This document shows positions 34,499 to 43,247 of a stretch of DNA of 64,000 nt, piece after piece (positions within the stretch are counted from its first letter, which is position 1; every line of letters starts with the position of its first letter). The notes beneath the pieces were generated by a model. It had not been told where the DNA came from. It searched no databases and was given only the letters and a program-made list of their open reading frames with translations. Made by a program: the position numbers and the translations under genes. The DNA is taken from the NCBI RefSeq assembly GCF_013822795.1, contig NZ_PNLB01000004.1, forward strand, positions 173,347 to 237,346, in the 5' to 3' direction. Origin of the DNA: Phenylobacterium sp. (GTDB taxonomy: Bacteria; Pseudomonadota; Alphaproteobacteria; Caulobacterales; Caulobacteraceae).

Positions 34499-36418
34499 AT
34501 GCCGCCAGTCACGCCCCTGCTCGACAAGGTTTCGTATCCCCGCGACATGCGCGGCTTCAGCGCGCCTGAACTGCGCCAGCTGGCCGATGAACTGCGGGCC
34601 GAGATGATTGACGTGGTGTCGCAGACCGGCGGGCACTTCGGCGCGGGTCTCGGCGTGGTCGAACTCACGGTGGCGCTGCACCACGTCTACGAGACGCCAG
34701 ACGACATCCTGATCTGGGACGTCGGCCACCAGACCTATCCGCACAAGATCCTGACCGGGCGGCGAGACCGCATCCGGACCCTGCGCCAGGGCGGCGGGCT
34801 GTCGGGCTTCACCAAGCGCAGCGAGAGCGAATACGACCCGTTCGGCGCGGCCCACGCGGCGACCTCGATTTCGGCGGCCCTGGGCTTCGCCGCCGCGCGC
34901 GACGCGGCCGGCAAGTCGAACAGCGTGGTGGCCGTGATCGGCGACGGCTCGATGAGCGCCGGCATGGCCTACGAGGCGATGAACAGCGCCTGCCACACCA
35001 CCACCGGCCAGCTGACCGTCATTCTCAACGACAACGACATGTCCATCGCCCCGCCGGTCGGCGGGATGAGCGCCTATCTGGCCCGGGTCGTCTCCGGCGG
35101 CGGTTACCAGTCGCTGCGCAATCTCGGCAAGTCGGTGGCCAAGGTGCTGCCCAAGCCGCTGCAGGAAGCCGCCCGTAAGGCTGAGGAATACGCCCGCGGC
35201 ATGGTCACCGGCGGCACGCTGTTCGAGGAACTGGGCTTCTACTATGTCGGCCCGATCGACGGTCATGACCTCGACGCCCTGGTGCCGGTGCTGAAGAACG
35301 TCCGCGAGATCAAGGACAAGCCGGTCCTCGTCCACGTCGTCACCCAGAAGGGCAAGGGCTACGCCCCGGCCGAGAGCGCCGCCGACAAGCTGCACGCGGT
35401 GGCGAAGTTCGACGTCATCACCGGCCAGCAGGCCAAGAGCCAGCCGGCTGCCCCGACCTACACCAAGGTTTTCGCCCAGGAACTGATCAAGCGGGCCGAG
35501 CTCGATCCGAAGATCGTCGCCATCACCGCGGCGATGGACTCCGGCACTGGGCTCGACCTGTTCGCCAAGCGCTTCCCTGAGCGGATGTTCGACGTCGGCA
35601 TCGCCGAGCAGCACGCGGTCACCTTCGCCGCCGGCCTGGCGGCCGACGGCATGAAGCCGTTCTGCGCGATCTATTCGACGTTCCTGCAGCGTGGCTACGA
35701 CCAGGTCGTCCACGACGTGGCGATCCAGGGCCTGCCGGTCCGCTTCGCCATGGACCGCGCCGGATTGGTCGGCGCCGACGGCGCGACCCATGCCGGTTCC
35801 TTCGACATCGGCTTCATGGGCGCGCTGCCCGGCATGGTGCTGATGGCCGCCGCCGACGAGGCTGAGCTGGCCGCCATGATCGCCACCGCGGCGGAGATCG
35901 ACGACCGCCCCTCGGCCTTCCGCTATCCGCGCGGCGAGGGCGTCGGGGTCGCCATCCCCGACCTCGCGGCGCCGCTGGAGATCGGCAAGGGCCGCATCGT
36001 CCGTGAAGGTTCGGCCGTGGCCATCCTCTCGTTCGGCACCCGCCTGGCCGAGAGCCTCAAGGCCGCCGACCTGCTGGCCGCCCGCGGCCTGTCGGCCACG
36101 GTCGCCGACGCCCGCTTCGCCAAGCCGCTCGACATCGACCTAATCCTCAACCTGGCCCGCAACCACGAGGCCCTGATCACGGTCGAAGAAGGCGCGATGG
36201 GCGGCTTCGGCGCCTTTGTGCTGCAGGAACTGGCCCGCCACGGCGCGCTGGACCGCGGCCTGAAGGTCCGCACCCTGACCCTGCCGGACATCTTCCAGGA
36301 CCAGGACAAGCCGGAAGCGATGTACGCCCAGGCGGGCCTCGACGCCGACGGCATCGTCGCCGGCGCGCTTTCGGCGCTGGGCGTGGACAACGTCTCGGCG
36401 GCGGGCCGCCGGGCCTAA
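34499..36418 (+). CDS. dxs: 1-deoxy-D-xylulose-5-phosphate synthase
   Basis: A 639-residue thiamine diphosphate enzyme, first step of the MEP pathway: pyruvate plus glyceraldehyde 3-phosphate to DXP. Motifs: [17 protein letters not shown] (substrate/TPP His), the TPP motif [15 protein letters not shown]...NDNDMSIAP, and [14 protein letters not shown] with the conserved Glu and His. The transketolase C-terminal domain starts near 510. Length is typical. It follows ispA by 18 bases, so upstream and downstream isoprenoid steps are co-expressed. Confidence 0.97.
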   Translation: MPPVTPLLDKVSYPRDMRGFSAPELRQLADELRAEMIDVVSQTGGHFGAGLGVVELTVALHHVYETPDDILIWDVGHQTYPHKILTGRRDRIRTLRQGGGLSGFTKRSESEYDPFGAAHAATSISAALGFAAARDAAGKSNSVVAVIGDGSMSAGMAYEAMNSACHTTTGQLTVILNDNDMSIAPPVGGMSAYLARVVSGGGYQSLRNLGKSVAKVLPKPLQEAARKAEEYARGMVTGGTLFEELGFYYVGPIDGHDLDALVPVLKNVREIKDKPVLVHVVTQKGKGYAPAESAADKLHAVAKFDVITGQQAKSQPAAPTYTKVFAQELIKRAELDPKIVAITAAMDSGTGLDLFAKRFPERMFDVGIAEQHAVTFAAGLAADGMKPFCAIYSTFLQRGYDQVVHDVAIQGLPVRFAMDRAGLVGADGATHAGSFDIGFMGALPGMVLMAAADEAELAAMIATAAEIDDRPSAFRYPRGEGVGVAIPDLAAPLEIGKGRIVREGSAVAILSFGTRLAESLKAADLLAARGLSATVADARFAKPLDIDLILNLARNHEALITVEEGAMGGFGAFVLQELARHGALDRGLKVRTLTLPDIFQDQDKPEAMYAQAGLDADGIVAGALSALGVDNVSAAGRRA

Positions 36419-36422
36419 CACC

Positions 36423-36932
36423 CTATTTGCAGGCGCCGAGGAACTTGCGCACCGCGCCCTTGGGCGCGGGCGGCGGTTTCACGCTTTCTCCGGCCGCAGT
36501 CAGGCTGATGACGCCGGTCTTGCGGAAGGCCGCGGCCAGCGGCGCGCGGGTCGAGAACTCGGTCAGCACCAGGGTGCCGTCGGTGATGTCGTTGGGATGG
36601 CCGAGGCCGCGCAGGTTCAGCGATGCGCCTTCAGACGCCAGGGCCACGCTCATCGGCCAGGGCGCGCGCACGCCGGACTTGTCGACCCAGGTTTCGCCGA
36701 CCCGCTCGACGCCCAGGCGTTTGCCGATGTCGGCGCTGACCTTCACCTGGCCCGAGCCGCGCACGCAGGTGAAGGCGATCGGCTGATCGTCGGTGTCGGG
36801 CAGGCCAAAGCGCAGGGCCGCCTCGGCGTCTTTCGGGGTCTCGACGCTCCAGACGTGCAGCGGTTCCTGGGCCTGGGCCTGGGCCGCGCCGGCGGCGGCG
36901 AAGAGGGCGAGCGCGAGAGCGGCGGACTTCAT
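36423..36932 (-). CDS. Secreted protein of unknown function
   Basis: A 169-residue protein with a signal peptide (MKSAALALALFAAAGAAQAQAQ). The mature part is beta-rich, with paired cysteines possible between FTCVRGSGQVKV and the terminal GACK. It is preceded by the flgH stop region on the same strand with 38 bases between, so it might be transcribed with the flgFGAH operon, though its function is unknown. The end is convergent with dxs. Confidence 0.75.
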   Translation of the reverse strand: MKSAALALALFAAAGAAQAQAQEPLHVWSVETPKDAEAALRFGLPDTDDQPIAFTCVRGSGQVKVSADIGKRLGVERVGETWVDKSGVRAPWPMSVALASEGASLNLRGLGHPNDITDGTLVLTEFSTRAPLAAAFRKTGVISLTAAGESVKPPPAPKGAVRKFLGACK

Positions 36933-36970
36933 CGGTTCAACCTAGCATCGGCCTGACCGCGCCTCCACCG

Positions 36971-37702
36971 TCAGAACGGTTGGAAGCGCTCGACCAGCGA
37001 TTGGCCGGCGGGCACCTTCTGCACCCGGCTGATATCGCCGCGGCCGCCATAGCTGATCCGCGCCTCGGCGATCTGGGTGTGGCGGATGGTGTTGGCCGAG
37101 GAGATATCCTCGGGACGCACGATGCCGGCGACGGTCAACTGGCGCAGCTCGGCGTTGGTGCGGACCTCCTGGGTGCCTTGGATCACCATGTTGCCGTTGG
37201 GCAGGACGTTGGTGACCACCGCGGCGATGGTCAGCGAGATCTTCTCCGAGCGCGTCACCGCGCCCGCCCCGGCGTTGTTCGAGGCCGAGTTGGTGTTGAT
37301 CATGTTGGACGGGTCGTAGCCGCCCGGGAAAAATTTGCCGAGGCTCGATTCCAGCCCGAAGAAGTTGTCGACGCCGGCCTGCATGCCGGCCGTGCGGCTG
37401 CTGGTCGAGGCGTTGCGGGTCTGGGCGCTGTCGTCGATGTCGATCTGTACGGTCAGGATGTCGCCGACGCGGTTGGCGCGCTGGTCGATGAAGAAGGCGC
37501 GTGCGCCGGTCCGCCACAGCGAATTGGCCGAGGCCGCCTGAGGCCCGGGATCGCGGGCCGAGACGAAGGTCGGCTGCTCGCGGGCGACCAGCGCGGACGG
37601 ATAGCCGACCGGGGCGAGTTCGGGGCCTCTCACCGCCTCGGTGACGGTCGTACAGGCGGTCAGCGGGACCAGGGCGAGGGCGGCGAGAACGGAAAGGCGC
37701 AT
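36971..37702 (-). CDS. flgH: Flagellar L-ring lipoprotein FlgH
   Basis: A 243-residue outer-membrane lipoprotein forming the L-ring bushing of the flagellar motor. The lipobox is LTACTT (Cys17). The FlgH core includes SLWRTGARAFFIDQRANRVGDILTVQIDIDD, SLTIAAVVTNVLPNGNMVIQGTQEVRTN and GIVRPEDISSANTI. It is last of the flgF-flgG-flgA-flgH set, 11 bases after flgA. Confidence 0.96.
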   Translation of the reverse strand: MRLSVLAALALVPLTACTTVTEAVRGPELAPVGYPSALVAREQPTFVSARDPGPQAASANSLWRTGARAFFIDQRANRVGDILTVQIDIDDSAQTRNASTSSRTAGMQAGVDNFFGLESSLGKFFPGGYDPSNMINTNSASNNAGAGAVTRSEKISLTIAAVVTNVLPNGNMVIQGTQEVRTNAELRQLTVAGIVRPEDISSANTIRHTQIAEARISYGGRGDISRVQKVPAGQSLVERFQPF

Positions 37703-37713
37703 GGCAGGTGTCC

Positions 37714-38460
37714 CTAACGGAGCGCGTACTGGGTGCGGGGGAGGGCCTTCAGCTGGTCGGCGGCTGGGCCGACCACGGCCTGGCCCGGGCCGCTGGCGAC
37801 GGCCTGGATGACTTTCTTCGAGGTGACGTTCTGGACGGCCAGGGTGTCGCCCAGGCTCGCGGCGGACATCGCCTTGCCTTGCAGCACCAGGGAAATCCCG
37901 CCGTCCTCGTAGGTGACGGTGATCAGGTCGCCGGACTTGATGACCTGCGGGGCCGAGACGTCGCGGGCCGACACTGCCGCGCCGGCGCGCAGCGGGCGCT
38001 TGGCGGCCAGGCCGATGATCGCCTCGGCGTCGTTTGGCGCGTCGGCCGGCGCGGCCGCGGCCTTGCCCCAGACTAGATCCTGCGGCTGCACGATCTCGCC
38101 CGCCGACAGGCTGCGGGCGTAGGTCAGCACCTCGACGTTGCCGCGCGCGGCGACCGTGGTCGAGGCCAGGCCGGGGCCGCTGGCGGCGGCGCGGACCACG
38201 ATGCGGCGGAAGCCCTCGGCGTTTGCCCACTCCAGCCCCGCGCGGCGGGCGATGCCCTGCACGGCCGCGGCGTCCAGCACCGCCGAGGCTCCGGGCTTGG
38301 CGGCGACCGGGGTCTTGCCGGCCGCGCCGGCGCCGTCGAACAGGTCCGACAGGGTGATGATCCCGTCGCTGTCGACAGGGTCGGCCCTCAGCATCACCGG
38401 CTGCCCGGCGAGGGCCGGGGTGGCGAGCAGTACGGCGGCGGCGATCAGGAGACGCTTCAT
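37714..38460 (-). CDS. flgA: Flagellar P-ring assembly chaperone FlgA
   Basis: A 248-residue periplasmic chaperone needed for P-ring formation. Signal peptide MKRLLIAAAVLLATPALA is followed by a proline-poor domain, then an SAF-like C-terminal domain with LSAGEIVQPQDLVW, AKRPLRAGAAVSARDVSAPQVIKSGDLITVTYEDGGISL split over strands, and KVIQAVASGPGQAVV. It lies 2 bases after flgG. Confidence 0.92.
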   Translation of the reverse strand: MKRLLIAAAVLLATPALAGQPVMLRADPVDSDGIITLSDLFDGAGAAGKTPVAAKPGASAVLDAAAVQGIARRAGLEWANAEGFRRIVVRAAASGPGLASTTVAARGNVEVLTYARSLSAGEIVQPQDLVWGKAAAAPADAPNDAEAIIGLAAKRPLRAGAAVSARDVSAPQVIKSGDLITVTYEDGGISLVLQGKAMSAASLGDTLAVQNVTSKKVIQAVASGPGQAVVGPAADQLKALPRTQYALR

Positions 38461-38462
38461 GA

Positions 38463-39251
38463 TCAGGACCGGATGTTGCTGGCGGTGCGCAGCATTTCGT
38501 CGGCCGAGGTGATGACCTTCGAGTTCATCTCATACGCCCGTTGGGCGACGATGAGGGCGGTGATTTCGGTGACCGCGTCGACGTTCGAGGCTTCGGTGTA
38601 GCCCTGGTTGATCGTGCCGGTGCCGTCGACGCCGGGGACCGCGACGGTCGGCGCGCCCGAGGCGGCGCTTTCCTTCAAGAGGTTGTCGCCGATGGCGTCG
38701 AGCCCGGCCTCGTTGACGAACGTCGCCAGCTCCAGGTTGCCGATGATGTCCTGGGCGGTCTGGCCGGCGCGGATCGCCTGGACCTGACCGCTCTTGGAGA
38801 TCGAGATGTCGGTGGCGTCCTGGGGAATGGTGATCGCCGGTTCGATCAGATAGCCGTCCTCGGTGACCAGCTGACCCTGGTCGTTGGGCGAAAAGTTGCC
38901 GGCGCGGGTGTAGGCGATCTCGCCGCTCGGCATCATCACCTGGAAGTAGCCGCGGCCGGAGATGGCCATGTCGAACTTGCCGCCGGTGGCGGTCATGTTG
39001 CCTTGCTGGGTGATGCGGTAGACCGAGCCGGTCTTCACCCCGCCCCCGACCTGCACGCCGGTCGGGACCACCGTACCCTGGTCGGACGACTGTGCGCCGG
39101 CCCGCTCGATGGTCTGGTAGAGGAGATCCTGGAACTCCGCCCGCTGCTTCTTGAAGCCGACGGTGTTCATGTTGGCGATGTTGTTCGAGATGACCTCGAC
39201 GTTGAGCTGCTGGGCGGCCATGCCGGTCGCGGCGGTGCGGAGCGCTTGCAT
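38463..39251 (-). CDS. flgG: Flagellar distal rod protein FlgG
   Basis: A 262-residue rod protein. N-terminal MQALRTAATGMAAQQLNVEVISNNIANMNTVGFK carries the ANMNTxGFKxxR axial-protein signature, with the FQDLLYQT FlgG-specific segment following. The C-terminus (NVDAVTEITALIVAQRAYEMNSKVI) is the canonical rod-class helix. It runs in the flgF operon, 13 bases after flgF. Confidence 0.97.
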   Translation of the reverse strand: MQALRTAATGMAAQQLNVEVISNNIANMNTVGFKKQRAEFQDLLYQTIERAGAQSSDQGTVVPTGVQVGGGVKTGSVYRITQQGNMTATGGKFDMAISGRGYFQVMMPSGEIAYTRAGNFSPNDQGQLVTEDGYLIEPAITIPQDATDISISKSGQVQAIRAGQTAQDIIGNLELATFVNEAGLDAIGDNLLKESAASGAPTVAVPGVDGTGTINQGYTEASNVDAVTEITALIVAQRAYEMNSKVITSADEMLRTASNIRS

Positions 39252-39264
39252 CGGCGGAAATTCC

Positions 39265-40002
39265 TCAGTTCACCTTGCCCATCCGCTCGATCGAGCGGCG
39301 GGAGAGTTCGGCGTTGGCGTCCATCATTTTGGCGACGGACTCGTAGGTGCGGGTGATCTCGATCATCCGAGTGATCTCGGCGACCGGCTTGACGTTCGAG
39401 CCCTCCAGCATTCCCTGCTGGATCACCGCTTCCGTGGCCGGTTGCGGCTGGGCGTTGGAGGTGTTGCGGTAGCGGTTCTCGCCGACCTTCTCGAGCACCG
39501 AGAGCTCGTCGAAGCGGGCCATGCCGACCTTGCCCAGGCGCTCGGCGCCCTGGCTGACGGTGCCGTCCTTGGCGATCAGGACCGGTCCCAGCTTGGGGTC
39601 GATGGCGATCTCGCCGCCGCCTTCATCCAGCAGCGCCGCGCCGTCCTCGGTGACCAGGCGGCCGGATTCGTCCATGTGGAAGCGGCCGTCGCGGGTGAAC
39701 TGTTCGCCGTCGGCGGTGCGCACGCGGAAGAAGCCGTCGCCCTGGATGCCCAGGTCGAACGGCGCGCCGGTCGCCCGCAGCACGCCCTGGCCGAAGTCGC
39801 GTCCGACGCTGCGGTCGATCACGAACTTCACCGGCCGCGGCGCGCCGAAGGTGTGGGCCGGCGCCATCGGCTCGGTCTCGACCATCAGGTTTTCGACCTT
39901 GAAGCCGGTCGTATCCATGTTGGCGATGTTGTTGGCCACGATGTCGAGTTCACGGCGCAGCGTCATCTGGCGCGAGAGTCCGACGTAGAGGGCGTTGTCC
40001 AT
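39265..40002 (-). CDS. flgF: Flagellar rod protein FlgF
   Basis: A 245-residue proximal rod protein. The N-terminus has the axial-protein helix ELDIVANNIANMDTTGFK, and the C-terminus NVKPVAEITRMIEITRTYESVAKMM. The middle includes GDGFFRVRTADGEQFTRDGRFHMD. It is the first gene of flgF-flgG-flgA-flgH. A sigma-54 promoter lies at 40044-40059, giving a leader of about 30 bases. Confidence 0.95.
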   Translation of the reverse strand: MDNALYVGLSRQMTLRRELDIVANNIANMDTTGFKVENLMVETEPMAPAHTFGAPRPVKFVIDRSVGRDFGQGVLRATGAPFDLGIQGDGFFRVRTADGEQFTRDGRFHMDESGRLVTEDGAALLDEGGGEIAIDPKLGPVLIAKDGTVSQGAERLGKVGMARFDELSVLEKVGENRYRNTSNAQPQPATEAVIQQGMLEGSNVKPVAEITRMIEITRTYESVAKMMDANAELSRRSIERMGKVN

Positions 40003-40043
40003 GGCGATGCCTTAACCTGCGGCGTTTTCGTCGCCGGTTTGGC

Positions 40044-40059
40044 TGCAAGGATCGGGCCA
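40044..40059 (-). promoter_or_regulatory. Sigma-54 promoter of the flgF operon
   Basis: On the minus strand the sequence reads TGGCCCG-ATCC-TTGCA. It matches the sigma-54 consensus TGGCACG-N4-TTGCA with a single change, and the GG and GC pairs have the strict 12-base spacing (-24/-12). Transcription should start about 12 bases downstream, near 40033, about 30 bases before the flgF ATG. Class III flagellar operons of Caulobacter use such promoters. Confidence 0.88.
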
Positions 40060-40107
40060 GTTCAAAAGCTCAATAAAAACAGCAGGCAATAAGGTTAACG
40101 ACGGCCG

Positions 40108-40126
40108 CCCGGCGGAAATTGCCCGG
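40108..40126. promoter_or_regulatory. Candidate FlbD (ftr-like) enhancer element
   Basis: CCCGGCGGAAATTGCCCGG is an imperfect inverted repeat with CC-GGC and GCC-GG arms, about 75-95 bases upstream of the predicted flgF transcription start. Caulobacter ftr elements bound by FlbD have similar CGGCA...TGCCG arms and sit about 100 bases upstream of sigma-54 promoters. My memory of the exact consensus is not firm, so this is tentative. Confidence 0.5.
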
Positions 40127-40143
40127 CACGAAAATCGCGCTCG

Positions 40144-40175
40144 TTAACACACGTTAAAAACTTGTCCTTAACCAT
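40144..40175 (+). promoter_or_regulatory. Candidate CtrA-dependent promoter region of fliL
   Basis: Three TTAA blocks lie at 40144-40147, 40154-40157 and 40168-40171. The last belongs to TTAACCAT (40168-40175), the known 8-base CtrA half-site type. The first two are separated by 6 bases instead of the canonical 7, so the match is imperfect. The block is about 45-75 bases before the fliL start. A weak sigma-54-like match also exists at 40124-40139 (CGGCACG-AAAA-TCGCG), but class II fliL operons use CtrA. Confidence 0.5.
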
Positions 40176-40219
40176 GCCTGGGTCATGAGACGGAGTAAGA
40201 TTCTAAGGAGCGCGCGCGC

Positions 40220-40804
40220 GTGGCCAAGGACAAGGTGAAGGAAGCCCCGTCAGGCGACGCCGAAGGCGAAGACGGCGAGGGCGCGCCGGCCAAGAAGAAG
40301 TTCACCCCGAAGATGATGATCATCGCCGGGGTCGCGGCCGTGCTCGTGCTCGGCGGCGGCGGGGCCGGCGCGTTCTTCCTGCTGAAGCCGAAGCCCGAGG
40401 CGGCGGCCGGCAAGGCGGCCGAGAAGAAGAAGGAAAAGAAGGGCGAGAAGAAGGGCGAGGGCGAGAAGCCCGTCGGCCAGGTCCGCGAAGGACCCGACGG
40501 CATCCTGTTCTACACCATGCCCAGCGTCGTGGTGAACATGCAGACCGCCGACGGCCGCTCGACCTTCCTGAAGCTCAAGCTGACCCTGGAAGTGCCGGAT
40601 CAGGCGACGGTCGACCTGCTGGAGCCGAACATGCCCAGGCTGCAGGACATGTTCCAGACCTTCCTGCGTGAACTGCGCCCCGAGGATCTGCAGGGCAGCC
40701 AGGGTTCGTACCAGCTGCGCATGGAGATCCAGCGCCGGGTCAACCTGGTCATCGCCCCGTCGAAGGTGAACGCCGTCCTGATCGAGGAGATGCTGATCAA
40801 CTAG
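40220..40804 (+). CDS. fliL: Flagellar basal body-associated protein FliL
   Basis: A 194-residue inner-membrane protein that stabilises the motor and stators. A cytoplasmic, charged N-terminus (1-29), one membrane helix (about 31-55), a very Lys/Glu-rich linker (about 56-85), and the FliL domain GILFYTMPSVVVNMQTADGRSTFLKLKLTLEV. AAGGAG lies 9 bases before the GTG start. It opens the fliL-fliM operon. Confidence 0.93.
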   Translation: MAKDKVKEAPSGDAEGEDGEGAPAKKKFTPKMMIIAGVAAVLVLGGGGAGAFFLLKPKPEAAAGKAAEKKKEKKGEKKGEGEKPVGQVREGPDGILFYTMPSVVVNMQTADGRSTFLKLKLTLEVPDQATVDLLEPNMPRLQDMFQTFLRELRPEDLQGSQGSYQLRMEIQRRVNLVIAPSKVNAVLIEEMLIN

Positions 40805-40831
40805 GGCTCGTCCCTGGTTGGCGCGTGACCC

Positions 40832-41923
40832 ATGGCTGACGAAGAACCCCAGATCATCGGCGGGATGCAGGGCGCGATGAACCCCGACGACCCTGCCACC
40901 TGGCAGAACCCCGACGAGAAGGTCGAGGGGCTGCTGGGCGCTGAGCGCATTCTCAATCAGGACGAGATCGACAGCCTGCTGGGCTTCGATCTGTCCGACG
41001 AGGAAGCGGCCGAACGCTCGGGCATCCGGGCGATCATCAACTCGGCGCTGGTCTCGTACGAACGCCTGCCGATGCTGGAGATCGTCTTCGACCGCCTGGT
41101 GCGGTTGATGACCACCTCCTTGCGGAATTTCACCTCGGACAACGTCGAGGTCAGCCTCGACAACATCTCGTCGATCCGCTTCGGCGACTACCTGAACTCG
41201 ATCCCGCTGCCGGCCATCCTCTCGGTGTTCAAGGCCGAGGAGTTGGAGAACTACGGCCTGCTGACGGTCGACTCCAACCTGATCTATTCGATCGTCGACG
41301 TGCTGCTGGGCGGTCGCCGCGGCACGGCCGCCATGCGCATCGAGGGCCGCCCTTACACCACCATCGAGCGGGTGCTGGTCCAGCGGATGGTCGAGGTGGT
41401 GCTGGCCGACGCCCGCGCAGCGTTCGAGCCGCTGACCCCGGTGACCTTCACCCTTGACCGGCTGGAGACCAATCCGCGCTTCGCCGCCATCGCGCGTCCC
41501 GCCAATGCGGCGATCCTGGTCAAGCTGCGCATCGACATGGAAGACCGCGGCGGGCGCATCGAGCTGCTGCTGCCCTACGCCACGCTCGAGCCGATCCGGA
41601 AGATGCTGCTGCAGCAGTTCATGGGCGAGAAGTTCGGGCGCGACAACATCTGGGAAAGCCACCTGGCCACCGAGCTCTGGACCACCCAGCTCGACGTCCG
41701 GGCCGTGCTCGACGAGCAGCAGCTGCCACTGCGCGAAGTGCTGGAGCTGAAGGTCGGCGACACGCTGATGCTGAACGCCACCCCCGACAGCCAGGTCGAG
41801 CTGCGGGCGGGCGCGATCCCGCTGACCCGCGGGCGCATGGGCCGGCGCAATCACCACATCGCCGTACGCGTCGACGGCCCGCTGTCGCCGCACGCCAAGA
41901 AAGCCATTTCGAGGTTCAAATGA
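40832..41923 (+). CDS. fliM: Flagellar motor switch protein FliM
   Basis: A 363-residue C-ring protein that binds phosphorylated CheY and sets rotation direction. The CheY-binding peptide is LNQDEIDSLLGFDL near residues 46-60, followed by the middle domain (YLNSIPLPAILSVFKAEELENYGLLTVDSNLIYSIVDVLLGG region, split here) and a C-terminal SpoA domain with LDVRAVLDEQQLPLREVLELKVGD. An unusually long N-terminal leader precedes the CheY motif. The stop overlaps the next gene's ATG. Confidence 0.97.
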   Translation: MADEEPQIIGGMQGAMNPDDPATWQNPDEKVEGLLGAERILNQDEIDSLLGFDLSDEEAAERSGIRAIINSALVSYERLPMLEIVFDRLVRLMTTSLRNFTSDNVEVSLDNISSIRFGDYLNSIPLPAILSVFKAEELENYGLLTVDSNLIYSIVDVLLGGRRGTAAMRIEGRPYTTIERVLVQRMVEVVLADARAAFEPLTPVTFTLDRLETNPRFAAIARPANAAILVKLRIDMEDRGGRIELLLPYATLEPIRKMLLQQFMGEKFGRDNIWESHLATELWTTQLDVRAVLDEQQLPLREVLELKVGDTLMLNATPDSQVELRAGAIPLTRGRMGRRNHHIAVRVDGPLSPHAKKAISRFK

Positions 41924-42444
41924 GCGCCATCGCTATCGGCCTGAACCTGATGCTGGCCGGCCTGCTGGCCGCCGCCCTGATGATGGGCTACCGCCTGAAC
42001 GCACGCCTGAAGGCGCTGCGTGAAAGCCACGAGGGCTTCGCCAGGGCGGTCGCCGAGCTGGACGCCGCCGCGGCCCGCGCCGAGCAGGGCCTGGCCGATC
42101 TGCGCGCCGCCACCGACGAAGCTCACGACGCCCTGGCCGATCGCATCGAAAAGGCCCGCGCCCTGACCGCCAAGCTCGATCGCCAGCTGCAGGGCGCGCC
42201 CGTGTCGTCCGCGCGCCGCGACGGCGCCGAGCCGGTGGCCGAGGCCGACGTCGAGCGCGTGACCCAGCGCCTGGGGTCTTTGCTCTCGGCGGCGCGTGAC
42301 AGCCGTCCGGAGCGTGCGCCCGCCGCCCCATCCCGTCGTCAGACCGCGCCGGCGCCGTCGCGCGCGGCCATTGACGACGACCTCTTTGACCAGCCCGCCG
42401 AACGTCGCCCGACGCCCGGCACGCGCCTGGGAGTCCGCCGATGA
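41920..42444 (+). CDS. Flagellar-operon protein (DUF6468-like)
   Basis: A 174-residue membrane protein: one N-terminal helix (about 3-24, IAIGLNLMLAGLLAAALMMG) and a long alanine-rich coiled coil (about 28-90, RLKALRESHEGFARAVAEL). The C-terminus is arginine- and proline-rich. Genes of this type sit directly after fliM in Caulobacterales and relatives, with overlaps on both sides (ATGA with fliM and with the next gene). Function is unknown, but the location suggests a motor accessory role. The DUF name is from memory. Confidence 0.76.
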   Translation: MSAIAIGLNLMLAGLLAAALMMGYRLNARLKALRESHEGFARAVAELDAAAARAEQGLADLRAATDEAHDALADRIEKARALTAKLDRQLQGAPVSSARRDGAEPVAEADVERVTQRLGSLLSAARDSRPERAPAAPSRRQTAPAPSRAAIDDDLFDQPAERRPTPGTRLGVRR

Positions 42445-43244
42445 AGAACGTCCCCCGCATCCTGCCGCTGGTCGGCGTCGCCATGGTCGGCGTGCTGGGC
42501 CTCAATGCGTTGGCCGGCGCCCAGAGCTTGCCGGACCTAGTGTCGGGCGCGCGCGCCTTCGCCGAGGAAGCGGTCAAGGGCGCGGCGCCGGCCAAGGACG
42601 TCGCCAAGTCCGCGACGGGTGAAGCCAAGGACGCGGCCGCCACGGTTCCGAACCTGCCGCCGGCGGCCAAGCCGGCCGCGGTCTGCGCGCCGACCGCCGC
42701 TGAACTTGCCAAGGAGGCCGGGCTGTCGCCGGCTGAGCTGCAGGTGCTGCAGAGCCTGGGCGCCCGCCGCGGGCAGCTCGACAAGCGCGAACAGGACCTG
42801 GACGTCCAGCTGGCCCTGATGGCCGCCGCCGAGGCCAAGCTCGACGCCAAGATCCAGGCGCTGAACGGCATGAAGGGCGACATCGCCAAGCTGATGGTCG
42901 ACGCCGACGAAAAGGAGCAGGCCGAGATCGATCGCCTGGTGAAGGTGTTCGAGCTGATGAAGCCTAAGGACGCCGCGCCGCGGATGGTGCTGCTCGACGA
43001 CGCGGTGCGCCTGCCGGTGGCCTCGCGCATGAAGGAGCGGGCGCTCTCGCCGATCATTGCCAACATGCCGCCGGTCGAGGCGAAGAAGCTGACAGAGGCC
43101 CTGGCCGCGCGTTTCGCCGAGGTGAAGAAGGTCGCCGCCGCGGCCCAGGCCGCCGCTGGCCCGCTGCCGGCCGCGCCGCGCGCCGCCGGCCAGGCCGCTG
43201 CGCCCGCGCCCAAGGCCGCCGCGCCGCCCGCCAAGGCCGGCTAA
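42441..43244 (+). CDS. MotE-like flagellar motor protein
   Basis: A 267-residue protein with a signal-like N-terminus (about 1-28), an acidic/alanine-rich linker, a coiled coil (about 100-175, DKREQDLDVQLALMAAAEAKLDAKI), then a MgtE-N/FliG-like module (LVKVFELMKPKDAAPRMVLLDDAVRLPVASRMKERALSPI split, about 170-230). This architecture fits MotE, the periplasmic chaperone of MotC in alphaproteobacteria. The C-terminal tail is proline/alanine-rich. It overlaps its upstream neighbour by 4 bases. Confidence 0.8.
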   Translation: MKNVPRILPLVGVAMVGVLGLNALAGAQSLPDLVSGARAFAEEAVKGAAPAKDVAKSATGEAKDAAATVPNLPPAAKPAAVCAPTAAELAKEAGLSPAELQVLQSLGARRGQLDKREQDLDVQLALMAAAEAKLDAKIQALNGMKGDIAKLMVDADEKEQAEIDRLVKVFELMKPKDAAPRMVLLDDAVRLPVASRMKERALSPIIANMPPVEAKKLTEALAARFAEVKKVAAAAQAAAGPLPAAPRAAGQAAAPAPKAAAPPAKAG

Positions 43245-43247
43245 CCG

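Noticed and set aside
40124..40139. A second sigma-54-like promoter on the plus strand before fliL (CGGCACG-AAAA-TCGCG).
   Set aside because: The -12 element has TC for TT and the -24 starts with C; fliL operons in Caulobacter are class II and use CtrA, so I give it low weight.
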